From Amblyomma americanum (taxonomy: Eukaryota; Arthropoda; Arachnida; Ixodida; Ixodidae), in the NCBI RefSeq assembly GCF_052857255.1, contig NC_135505.1, positions 45,276,520 through 45,340,519 on the forward strand: a stretch of DNA of 64,000 nucleotides, in the 5' to 3' direction. Under the pieces are notes generated by a model that made no database searches, had not been told where the DNA came from, and saw only the letters and a program-made list of their open reading frames with translations. Numbering within the stretch: the stretch's first letter is position 1; every line of letters begins with the position of its first letter. A program made the translations under genes and the position numbers. Shown here piece by piece: positions 12,601 to 22,919 of the stretch.

Positions 12601-13475
12601 AAACAGTTTCTTGCAACGCAGCAATAGTCCTGAAGGGGAAGAAACCGGAAACCGTAGGTGAGGCGAACCTGACGGCGAACTTATCAGAAATTAAAAAAAA
12701 GAAACTTTTCGTCGATTTGATGTCCAGCAGGGAAAGTTTTCACGCCCAGCGTGCATGATTAAATCTAGCGGTGGCGCGAAGTGAGCAGTTTCTCTTTCCA
12801 ATGAGTTAGGCCACTGTGCTCTTGCTGCAGTCTCTGTAAAGTTTTTTTCCATATCGTGGCCTCTCGCGCTGTGAGTTGTATATCGTCCTGTTCTTTTTGT
12901 TTTAGCTGTTCAACCTTTTACTTGAATGTTTCAGGTATAATATTGGCAATAATATGCTTTAGCTTCAAGCACATTGCGACACAGATTCTGCTCCATGTGA
13001 CGGGAAACATCTTCGGCATTTGACTCTAGAATATGGAATCTTTGTGCAAGGAATACCAAATAATAGAAATTCAACCAACCGTTCTTTACATTAGGTAATA
13101 TGCGTTGGCAAAAAATTCAGAAAGGCTTTCGAGCTTTTGCGAAAAGATTATGCATCTTAAAACATTCAAATTTCGTAATATGGCAAGATAAATCTCAATC
13201 CACCACAACAAATTTGTTTACAAGCCCAACACGTTACCTCTCAAGTCAGGGAAGGAGAACGGTGGAAATAAGGCATCAGTTGCAAGGACAAGAGTTTCAG
13301 GGCGATCAATGAAAACTAAAGATTTTGACAGATTTGCCGGTCTGGTTTGGTTTGAAGTCTTATAACAAACTGCGCATGTCCAACCAAAGACTTTAATTTG
13401 AAACCCAACGTTGAGAAGCCTGCTCGGCTCCTTCACTAGGGGGGACTGAAGCAGTAGCTAGCGTCTTTCATACAT
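9662..13475. other. No recognisable gene; GC-rich patch at 12.29-12.66 kb
   Basis: About 3.8 kb without a domain I can name. An inverted repeat (GGAATTGGG / CCCAATTCC, about 12222-12281) precedes a GC-rich patch at 12290-12660. In that patch both strands are open in overlapping frames of 60-122 codons. Such double-strand openness is expected from high GC and does not by itself indicate a gene. Confidence 0.45.
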
Positions 13476-14941
13476 GTGCTGCACGGGCACATTCGAATGA
13501 CATCTGAGTGGAATGGCATGCGAGAATTGGAATGGCATTCGGACTCGACGGACTTCCGCGGCGCTACACGGCTTACCAAACACATTTGAAATCTCCGCAG
13601 CTCGTTTTCAGTGTACGATGACGACGACGGCGGTGGTCACACTAAGGCGAAAATGACACTGTCACGGTCAACAGCAGCATATATGATTGTAGTGGGACAA
13701 GTTTTTAAGGCCGACGACACCGACGAATCCGAACGGCGGACGGTCAGCCTTCATATCCTCTGCAGGCCGGCGGCTGAGCGTAAACACGCTGATGAGGCGA
13801 CGGTGTGAATATATTCGCCATTGTACCTTATAGATATTGTTAATAAGCTAAACTAAGGTGTAGATCTCACATGTGCACACTCAAACCCTCACCAGGTTTA
13901 AGCTCTTGCCAAATTAATTTTAATTGATGGTGACTCCCTTCCCTTCCGCGACGACTAGGCCTAGTGAGTGCACAGGGTTACGTCTCTGAATTCGGCGGCT
14001 GTGAAGAGCAAATTCACAAATTTTAGCGAATGAAAATAATCAACGAGTGTAGTTTTGACAACAGTGACCAGAAATCAATTATTGCTGACATCGCAGGGCG
14101 CGCATACGATGAACGGGCAGCGCCGGTGTGACCCATACCGCCGAGCAATGCTTTACGGCCAGCAGTAGTCGCTGCCGTTGCTCTTTTGTGGATAACAATT
14201 TATGCCATTTCACTTACCGCGAACGGTCATCAATCATTCTTCTGAATAAAGCAGTTTAAAATAAACTACTGATCGCGTCGGAGGAAGTCGGGACAATTGA
14301 AACAAGCGCCGGTTGTACGCATTGTCAGCAGCCCGGCTGTAAGCGTTTCTCAGGCGAGCGATCGTATCGGCGCCTCCTCCCACAGATTGCCGCACTGCGT
14401 TAGCAAGCACGGGCACAACTGGTACAAAAGAGATGAGCTTGTTTAATAGAACTAAAGCGCAGAATGCGTTTTATGCCATTAAAACGAGCGCTAGCTGTTC
14501 GTACGCAGTGATGTAAACAACAGTATGAGTGCATCCTCATCGGCTTACTGCTGGAGAAATTTCATGCTCATGCGGTAAATGTTCGTTGGTGTAATATTAC
14601 TTTCAAGCACTTACGTGGACAGAACACGAGCTATATGCTAATCAAAGAGCAGGAAAAAGCGAGCAGCGGGTATCCAAACGAGCAGCCACAGAGCCGGAAG
14701 CAGTCGCGCGGCTGTGTGCGGGGCGAAGCGATGGCGGCGGCAACGCCTGTTGGTTGGTTCGGGCTGCGTTCGCGTTTAGAAGGCATTCCAAAATCTGGAA
14801 GGTATCCGCGGAGCTCCGTCGTCTCGAATGGCATCTGAACCAAATGCCGTCGAAAAATTTCGTGTAGCAGTGTAAGTTTGGCAGTCGAACCGATTGACAT
14901 TCAGTTGGAAGGCATTCGAAGCGCCCGTGTAGCACGGGCAT
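13476..14941. mobile_element. Candidate non-autonomous DNA transposon with long terminal inverted repeats
   Basis: The left end (GTGCTGCACGGGCACATTCG at 13476-13495) matches the reverse complement of the right end (GTGCTACACGGGCGCTTCG, within 14910-14941). Further inside, a block at about 13515-13565 is inverted at about 14795-14835 (CCGCGG, TCCGTCG, CGAATG in the same order). GAATGGCATTC-like words recur near both ends. The right end can itself form CCCGTG-tag-CACGGG. The interior (about 1.2 kb) has no ORF with a transposase signature. I found no clear target-site duplication, so the superfamily is not assigned. Confidence 0.5.
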
Positions 14942-15026
14942 AAGTATGGAGGGGAAGAGCGGGTCAAAAGAGCGAAAGTTCTGATGCGAAATGCGTCTTT
15001 TGACCACCTCCTCCCCTCCATACTTA
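14941..15026. repeat. Foldback: 31-nt inverted repeat with 24-nt loop
   Basis: Arms at 14941-14971 and 14996-15026 pair at 28 of 31 positions, starting TAAGTATGGAGGGG. The foldback begins exactly where the inverted-repeat element ends and lies 30 bp before a CTGATGA hammerhead-like motif. PLE copies often carry inverted-repeat ends, so it may be part of a PLE terminus. Confidence 0.75.
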
Positions 15027-15056
15027 AACACGCTAGCTACATGCCTTTAGTCACTC

Positions 15057-15090
15057 CTGATGAAGGAACCGAGCCGGCCTCGGAACGTTG
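15057..15090 (+). ncRNA. Degenerate hammerhead-ribozyme-like motif
   Basis: CTGATGA (15057-15063) is followed by a hairpin-forming stretch (GGAACC ... CTCGG) and then GGAACGTT where the hammerhead core would need GAAAC. Hammerhead ribozymes are known in the terminal repeats of Penelope-like elements, and a PLE coding fragment lies 0.7 kb downstream. The second core box is not intact, so self-cleavage is unlikely for this copy. Confidence 0.4.
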
Positions 15091-15130
15091 GGCTTGAAAT
15101 TAAAGTTTTGGTTAGAGATGTGCAGTTTAT

Positions 15131-15775
15131 TATAAGTGAGAATGATCATGGGGCTGCTATTAACACGATTGGAGAAACATAATAAGTAACGAGTCATGGA
15201 TACTTTCTTTAGCTCAACCGATAACAGGAAAGAGGTTTCGAAGAGCCAGACACTCGAGACTTAATTTAAATGAGTTTAAGATTGTGTGGCCATACCTGTA
15301 TTGCTAAGGGTAAAGAGATGCTAGCCCGAATATGGAGCTTCCATAAGATTATAACGTCTAGAACTCAATAGTGTAGAAAAATGGCCGAGAAATCAAATGG
15401 CATACTAACGATTTTGAGTGATACAAGGAACTTTAATATGTAGATGAGTGAGCACACAATAGGGACGGCAGCCTATCAATGAAAATAGTGAAATCGAGCA
15501 TGAAAAAACTCGAAAGTTTGAAATCACAAGCAAGAAAGAAAGCATCATAGCCAAACCGTTCAAAATAGTTGAAGTTGCTCCAAAGTTATGCTCACATGCG
15601 CACAGCAGCCAGAAAAATTTTTGTGCTGCTGGCATAGGGAGCGGTGGCGATAAATTACACGTATTGCCGACATCGAAAGATGCACTGAAGGAAGACTAAA
15701 TGAAGTGATAACGACGAAAGGTGCGGGGGGATTTTCGGTAACTGCAGATATTTTAGAGAACGTTTAGAACCTAAT
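15131..15775. other. No recognisable gene
   Basis: Lies between the hammerhead-like motif and the PLE-1 coding remnant. It may be part of the same decayed PLE, but I cannot read RT motifs in it. Confidence 0.4.
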
Positions 15776-16558
15776 GAAGATTCCTGGATGTGCTTGTGCA
15801 AAGAACAAGCAATGGGCTCGCAACGAGCGTGTACCACAAGCCCACTCACACTAGTCGGTACCCGAGTTTTCATTCGGCACACCCTGTCGCACAGAAACGC
15901 TCCGTTGCATCTGCACTTTGCGGCCGCGCTTTCCGCCTTTGTTCAAGCCCGAGGACACTGAGATCCGAACTAAAAATTGTGAGGAAGGATCTTGCCAACA
16001 ACGGGCACCCGAAAAATATGATAATCACTGCAGAACGCCGCTGTTCACATCGAAACGCGGAAACAACGGCCATCAAGAAAAGCAAGCGAGCAAGCATCCC
16101 CTACGCTCCAGGAATGAGCGAGGCCTTAGCCAGGGTCTTCAAGGACTACAATGTCCATATCGCCCACGTGCCACCAAGTAAGCTGAAGCAAAAACTTGTC
16201 AGAGTTAAAGACCGGGTTGAAAGAAACAGATTCCCCGGAGTGGTGTACAAGATCCCCTGCAAGGACTGCAAAGCTGCATACATCGGCGAATCAGGCAATT
16301 TTATCAGGCGCTTAAAACAACATCAAAATGACGTCGCTAAAGGCCGCACGAAAGAAAATGCCCTGGCTGAACACTATCAAATTGCATCCCAAGCCATCGA
16401 TTGGAACAACGCCTCAGTCATCGCGACGGAGAAGTATTTATCGTCCCGTTTACTTCTAGAATCACTTCACATCCAAACGACACCACATGTATTAAACCGA
16501 GCGAGGGGTAATCTTCCTGAGATCGACGCATGCTCATTACGTCACCTGCACCGTACAT
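15776..16558 (+). pseudogene. PLE-1: C-terminal RT region and GIY-YIG endonuclease of a Penelope-like element
   Basis: An open frame of about 256 codons starts inside the RT (FLDVLVQ near 15781). It continues through the PLE-typical YHKPTHTSRYPSFHSAHP and a linker, into a GIY-YIG nuclease: VVYKIPCKDCKAAYIGESGN (about 16240-16299), which includes the CxxC that PLE nucleases share. The catalytic RT blocks (motifs A, B, YVDD) are absent, so the copy is 5'-truncated, although the remaining frame is unbroken to its stop at 16558. The nuclease would nick DNA to prime reverse transcription. A conserved hairpin block follows the stop. Confidence 0.88.
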
Positions 16559-16594
16559 AAGTAACCACCTTCGCCCATCCGCTGCCATCGTGAA

Positions 16595-16622
16595 CAAGGG
16601 ACCCGTACGGGCCCCGAAAAGT
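16595..16622 (+). ncRNA. Conserved PLE hairpin followed by GAAA (hammerhead stem-II-like)
   Basis: GGGACCCGTACGGGCCCC (16598-16615) forms a 7-bp hairpin with one mismatch and a GTAC loop, followed directly by GAAA. The same block, at the same place after the GIY-YIG stop, recurs near 40541 and 43452. It looks like stem II plus the GAAA box of a hammerhead. The CTGATGA box that should precede it is not present here (TGAACAA). Confidence 0.45.
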
Positions 16623-16679
16623 CTTTGTTTTTCCTTTTTTATTTTTTGGCGAGTGCTCCTCTTTTTCTGCTATCACCGT

Positions 16680-17259
16680 TAAGTAAAGCCCTTACATTAA
16701 AATTCACTTTGCTCTCTTTTGCAGAAAAAACATATCACTACAGGATGGAAAGTTCGTGCAATATTTGCAGTTTGGCGGGTTTTGAGCTCGTAATATGCAT
16801 GATTATACAATGATTCCAGAATATTTTCAGATATGTATGGAATTTTATTGTTTTCACTGTAGAAAAAAACTTCAACATTAGTATTGTAATATATAGAATG
16901 GTATGATGTGATATGGAGTGTGCAACGTTCCAAAACTGTAGATGGGCTATGAAAAATCGTAGTAACGGCTCCAGATTATGAAACGCCCTACAGTAAAAGA
17001 AAAGTTTCTTTATTATTTTGCAAACTTCAGTCTGTTATTTAATTTACACCCATTAACCTAGTGCTTCGTATCAATCTTCTAACTGTTCCGCTTGCAACCA
17101 AAATATAACCGTAGACTTCAGATAAATTCCTACCTTTGAGTAAAAGCACATAGCTCGGTAGGCGTATACTGTTGAGGGTTTTCATCCTCCTATGTTCGAC
17201 TGGTCCAGTGGTTTTGAAATCATGAGCACACTTTGTAGCCTTCACTACATCCATTTACA
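16680..17259. other. No recognisable gene
   Basis: A minus-strand ORF at 17039-17254 (71 codons) has no domain I recognise. Otherwise AT-rich spacer. Confidence 0.4.
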
Positions 17260-18340
17260 GCGTTCCGCAGCCGTACTACTCCTTTCGACTGCGGTGACGA
17301 CGCGGTATATAGTTGCCAAACATGAATCACGAAGCATGAAGCTAAGCGACAAAAAGCCAACTGATCTACGTCGGCCATCAACTCCCCTCGCGGCATCGTC
17401 GTTTTGCGACCAGATTACAGATCAAGACGCCAATCTGTCGCATGGCCCCATCGTTATGTACATTGTTGCAAGCATCCAGGCCTGCGAAACAACAACGGCA
17501 GTTTACTGGCCTTGCAAGCCTGCTCTGAACAAAACGTCAAGGTTTTGCCTCTCAGAACCTCCTTCCTCCTTCTGTGCGGAGATGCTTGCGGTTCAAGAGA
17601 CACTTTGCTCTGTGGCCGCTGTTCCCATGCTACCTACGGCCCGCATTGTCATTCGCACCGACGCCCTTCACGTCACACGCCTACTACGACGCTCAGACGT
17701 ACCCCAGAAAACTGCCAAGACATGCATCGTCTAGCGACACGCATCCCGCAGCAAATCTGTACTGAGTGGGTCCCGCGTGACCATCTGAGCGCACAAAGCC
17801 GCGAAGATTCTGCGACCCGCCTTTCGACCCCAACCTCGTCTTTGCATCGAGTCCTCACTCTGGATGACACCAGCCTCCTTTTAACAAGAAAAGAACACCT
17901 ACGGCGCCGCACACGTGCTCTAAACCCTCCGTGTTGGTAACCCTCCCCCGTGGTCTTACCCGTGCAGAAGAGGTTGCGCTTCGAAGGACACGTGTCAAGG
18001 TTGCCCTAACTCCAGCTGTGACACGCAAGTGGCCGCATTTCAAAGATTTATATCACCTCCCCGGTTGTCCAGTCTGCAAGAACAGAGACTTTGAGGCGGA
18101 TATCCACCACTTGTTGTGGGACTGCCCAGCGCTGAAGCCGACGAGAATTCGGCACCTGGCGGCAGTGGGACTCAACGGACAATCCGGATTCCTATATAAC
18201 CTGGACACAGGGTCCATATCATCTCTCTATTCTTGATTTCATCAAATCAGCCCACCTTTTCTTTAATTAATTTAAGCATCCCACTCTTCTCTCACTTCAC
18301 AGTTTTTATGCCCTGAGGCAATAAACATCGTTTCAAAGAA
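17260..18340 (+). pseudogene. RNase H and C-terminal zinc-knuckle end of an RNase-H LINE
   Basis: Two overlapping frames carry an RNase H domain. The first Asp region reads MYIVASI where TDAS is usual, so that catalytic residue is lost. The Glu block CAEMLAVQET and the second Asp block IVIRTDALHV are present. After a frame change near 17700 comes WVPRDHLSAQSREDSATR, then in the next frame a zinc knuckle, CPVCKNRDFEADIHHLLWDC (about 18067-18126). The coding end is at 18236. A 3' UTR with AATAAA (about 18319) and an A-rich end at about 18340 follow. The endonuclease and RT are missing, so this is a 5'-truncated dead copy, related to the LINE at 46.9-53.7 kb. Confidence 0.8.
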
Positions 18341-18344
18341 AAAA

Positions 18345-19020
18345 CAAAGCCTGACGAGGTAATGAAGTTGTACACCATTCCTATTCTTTAAGGGCACCTT
18401 TTCCTCTGCACGCACACTCACCGTGCAGCATCGTCCACAAAACTTATTGGCGGAATCCTTGGCAGTATTACCGATAACTTTATTTTGCAGTGCATTTTCT
18501 CGCAGCCGTGGCCACGTTGCGCTCTCAGATTGCATTCTCAATGACCCATATCTCAAGGCGGCCATTTCACCAAAGGCATATGACGTCAAAGACGACCCAT
18601 CAGAGGAAACCAGGAATAAATAGTTATTTAGTCATAGTAAACAAAATGTTCATTCCAAGTTAGGGTAAGAAATGACATGAATTATGATCATAGTACCATT
18701 ACTCGTGCGCAGTTTTAGAGCAATGGAATATCTGCTCTAGCGCTTGAATTAAATGGTGAAGGAAAGCACGTTCAATCTCAGCCACATTTCTCTCAGCAAG
18801 GCTCAAGGTTGTGCGGGCGCTCCAATGCCACTTCACGTTTACCCAGTGATCCGAGAGAAACCAGCACAAAGGGAACATTTCTTCTAAGCGCAGTAGATAG
18901 AACAGTCAAAACAATTTTGCTTTGAAATAAAAATAAACTTACGAATGAAGTATGTAAATTTATGCACAAATAAGAGAATTGTGAAAAAAAAGACATGATA
19001 TGTAAAGTGGAAAAAGAATT
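18345..19020. other. No recognisable gene
   Basis: Short ORFs on both strands, none with a domain I can name. Confidence 0.4.
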
Positions 19021-20960
19021 TTAGGTTTAGCTAGGGTACTGCACAAAAAAACACGGACGAGAAGACAAGGATGGGCGCAGGCTCACGACTGGGTTTATTC
19101 TGAAGAACCTAGATAATACTATCGTGACGTGTGCCAAAAAATTTACTGCCCGCATGCTATAAACCTGCTTTTTTCTGCTACAACTTTATCAAGGAGAACG
19201 TTAACGCCTCGACTGCGCACTCCTTGACATGAGAGGTGAGGTCTGACGGCTACAATATGATCATCCTGTTTCTTAATGTAAAGAGCCTCAGCAACCTTAC
19301 GTGCCGTCTGGTCACTACTAGGCCTCAAAACTTTGGTTCTTTCCAGCAAAGGCAGGCGCAGATTATCGCGAGTAGTCAAAGGGCATGCGGCGCAGTGCAA
19401 TAGAGAACTGGGCCCTTTTCCAGTCTTTATCAAAAACTGGTGCTCCCTTTGTCGATCGTTTAAACATCGCCTGGTTTCGCCGATATAAACTTTCCTATTG
19501 GGTAGGAGGATTTCTTACACAATCCCGACCGAGCAACTGACGAACTGGGTGGCGTGGCGCTTCGCGCAGTCTCGCACGCGCCCTTCTCCGAGCACGATTC
19601 GGGGCACTGTGAGGCCAACTTACGCGAGGCAGTAAAATGCCACTGGAACACCGTAGCGATTGGCCACGTTCTTCAGGTTTTGGGACACCCTATGCGTATA
19701 GAAGACAACCGATGGTCTGAGTTCTTCCCTACCTACGACTTCCTCGGGTGCTCTGAGCTTCAATCTTTACAGGAGCTTCTCCGCCGCTGCGACCACGGCT
19801 GAAATAGGAAAACCAGCTTTCAGCACCCTGCCAACCGTAATACTGAGGTTGTCATGTGCAAGATGGGCAGATGATATTTCCGAAGCTCCCCTCAAGCAAA
19901 ACATACCAATGGACCTTTTGAAGTTCTTTAATCGCTCAACTTCCTATGGCAGCAGGTATTTTAGGCTCGTGACGAGTACATCTTGCAAGTGTGATCTGGT
20001 TTTAGAGAGAAGCTGATATCTAAAATCTGCAGCCTGTTCTGGTCATGTAATACATAGGTGGTTAGACCCCTCCTGTGTAATTTAAAGACACTGAAAGTCT
20101 CTTGCACGGAATTCATGTGTGTCAAACCGTGTTAATCTTTAGGTAGAGCCAAAAATAATCTACGCATCTAAAACCCTTAGGAACTATCTCATCGTCAAAA
20201 TAGCACACCAGACAACGATCAATGCTTGCAAAGAAATTATCAGCAAGTGCAGGTGCCACAGAAGAACTGATACAAATAACCTCGCATTAAACAAGGATCT
20301 GGTTGTCACAACTCACGAAGGTGGACTCAAGAAGGAATTCAAGGAGGGCCATAAAATTGTCCACGCTAAAACCAGTGATTTTCTATAAAGCAACGACACC
20401 ATTATCCTGACTACAAGACCTGCCGGCACCAAACATAGTTTCGTGAGGTATACAAAAGAACAGTCTTTCGTTGTAAAATGAGACTGTGTAGCCTAACGAT
20501 GAGGAACCCTGTATGAACGAAGACCACATCGTCTGAGTTCTTTATTATGAAAGGGTCTTCTATCAGCAAAGTCTTAAACATTTCACGATAAAGTTCTAAT
20601 TTCGCGTTGCCAAGTATCCATTTCACACGCAATGCGCCAAAATGGCTGATCAATATTGTGGATTTTCACAATAATAAAGTATAGGCTTTTGCACTTCCCG
20701 TTAATCAGAGCTCTCAAAAGTCTCTCTAAAGCCAACTCCTTGAACAGTTTTATCGCTTGAGCCTTTACTTTGGCGGCTATCACTTCTTGGGAACAAAGTT
20801 CTTTGTGACAGCTTGGGTGTCCTTGTGACACGGCCGCCAAAGCCATCGCAAGAAACTTTGTGCGCGTTCTTCTCGTCTTCTCGTCAGTTCCTTTTTGTGC
20901 AGTGCAATGTTTAACCATATATGACGAACTCGCCAAAAGCATGCACACTTGATCAATTTT
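19021..20960 (-). pseudogene. PLE-2: decayed Penelope-like element, RT to GIY-YIG
   Basis: Read on the minus strand: FIIVKIHN near 20680, TWQREI near 20595, then PFIIKNSDDVV near 20540 (conserved PLE blocks before the RT core). SSSVAPALADNFFASIDRCL at about 20265-20206 is motif B, and a degenerate CVDYF at about 20165 stands where YVDD is expected. A GIY-YIG nuclease follows: GIVYEI, then VYIGETRRCLNDRQREH at about 19495-19445, and a C-terminal region to 19143. Several stops and frame changes interrupt it, and the YVDD catalytic pair is not intact, so it is inactive. The end at 19021-19100 is a non-coding stretch resembling the fragment near 7000. This lineage differs in sequence from PLE-1 and PLE-5/6. 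Confidence 0.82.
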
Positions 20961-21869
20961 AGATCTGTAACAAAAAAGGGATAAAATGTGCTCTCAGGTA
21001 GAGGTCACAGTAGTAAACACAGATGCATCAAGACATTATCAAACAGAGGAACATGAAAATAGGAAATTAATTTTTTTATATATTTGAAGAAGGATAGTAG
21101 GCAAAGTTGAAAAGAAATAAGTTTTGTTTTTTGCTCTTTAAAATGCCTGGTTTTTTTAATAAGAGCCTTCGAACAGTTTTCTTTCATGGGTACCGGAAGA
21201 TACTTTAAATCGGACAAACGGCGAGATCAGAGGAGCACATGATGTCCTGTTCAGTGCCGTATCCTGCAAAGAACATTCGCCTGCCCATCACGTTCTCAGT
21301 GTGAGAAGTCCTCGAATCCATAATTCAGGGCCTCGCAGAGCAGTTATTGTCAATGCCAGCAAACTATGTTGCAACTTCCGCATTTTGTCTGGTGTATTGT
21401 TCGCGCTGGAGCCGACACTTGTGGTGGAAAGTGCGCCAGCGCCATGCAGTAACTTGCATGTCCTGCCGCATCTGCCCAAATTAATCGTGCGCGTCAAGTG
21501 CCATTTTTGCGATTTGTCTTGCTTGCCTAGAAGTAGGTACACAACTGAGGACGGCTAGGAGCCAATCCGTAACTTCTATCGTTCTTTTGTTTTCGCTCCA
21601 CAAGAGCGGCCTTACACCGTTAGAACCGAGGTAACTAGCCTCTCTTACCCAATATTCCTTGCACGCTTCGGTGGGAATTTGCTTGATTTCGGAGGCTTTT
21701 TTTGGAAAAACAAGGTAGCAGAGAAAAATGTGAAAATAACTTGTGAATTTGTAATAAGAGAGCAAACTAATCATTCGCATCCATCCAAGCGCAACTACAC
21801 GGCTAACAGGAAAGCTATACAGCTTAGGAGGGTAGGTGTGTGGCCAGTTGGTGAGACATAAGGAGGCTA
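20961..21869. other. No recognisable gene
   Basis: Overlapping ORFs on both strands at 21288-21780 (84-99 codons) show no recognisable domain. Could include undetected 5' PLE sequence. Confidence 0.4.
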
Positions 21870-22723
21870 TGCCCCGGTGCAGACACAGGACAGAGGGAGG
21901 TGACGACCCAGTGCGGCACTTCGAGCTAAGATTTTATTGAAAAGCTTCGTGGCTTTTATAGACAGAGGCACGTGTGATCATACAATAAGATAAAGTAGAG
22001 TGGAAAACACAAACAGGAAAAGACTATTTGGGGAAACAAGTAGCAGTCATGCGCACATGGAAGCTAGGGGGATGGTCAGCATGAATGACAAAAACTATAT
22101 ATTAAAAAGTTATCAGAGGTTCTACAATAGAACGACCGTACGTGGAAGCAAAGACATGTAAACCACAGCTTAAAGGAACGAAATGCTCGTCAAAAGCAAA
22201 AGAACGGAGTAACCAAACGCCCACGTGCCAAGAAAACCCAGTTATTATTGGAGCATGGAAACTGAAGGCGAGCTAACACATTCATCCGGTTGCGATCGTA
22301 AGGTGGCAATCGCCTCCACAATGTCTCTTTCAAGCTGACGCTTCCTTCTTCCAATAATCTGGGTCTGGCTGAACTGAGGGCAGACAACCCGATAGCTGCA
22401 GCAATGAACAGGCAGATTCAAACCCTGCGCCTCGCCCAATGAACGCGCGTGCTCTCTCAAGCAATCATTTAAGCACCTACAAGTTTTTCCAATATACAAA
22501 CGCCCACAACTGAGAGGAATCATTTAGATCAACCCTGTTGCACATGCACCACGGTTATTCGCTTCCAAGTGCTTTTTGCCACAGGTAACTTGAGTCAAAT
22601 CACCCTTTCCCACCAGATTGCACAATCTATAGAGCTTGCAAGGAGGAGAAAATACGATGTCGATGCCATATTTGCCTCAAATCTTTTTAAGATTGTGTGC
22701 AATCTTGTTTAAGTAAGGAATGA
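21870..22723 (-). pseudogene. PLE-3: GIY-YIG end of a Penelope-like element
   Basis: On the minus strand, a frame readable from about 22690 contains SPPCKLYRLCNLVGKG, then a CGKKH region, an in-frame stop near 22525, and IPLSCGRLYIGKTCRCLNDC (about 22517-22458), a GIY-YIG nuclease. It continues with LREHARSLGEAQG and an Arg/Glu-rich C-terminus to about 22245. The RT is missing. The non-coding end, 21870-21965, includes a TTTATTG like those of the other minus-strand PLE ends. The upstream edge abuts the 3' end of the I-like LINE at 22724. Strongly 5'-truncated and inactive. Confidence 0.8.
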
Positions 22724-22919
22724 CTTGTTGTTACTCTCATAAAATGGCGCATGCCTGCATAGCGGAATTGGCCAAGAATTGGGGGGCACAGAGAGTTTTA
22801 TAGCTAAATATCTCCTGGATGAAAATAAAATGAATGCTGAGGAAGGAAGAAGTAAACAAAAAGGAACAGCGAAATGAAACGGAAAATGCATAACGCACGC
22901 AGGAGATCGACACTGAGGT

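Noticed and set aside
12290..12660. A GC-rich host gene
   Set aside because: Open frames occur on both strands in several phases with low-complexity Arg/Pro/Ala content and no domain.
17192..17734. A 180-codon novel gene
   Set aside because: Its second half is a LINE RNase H domain; the first part has no recognised domain and is probably an upstream extension by chance.
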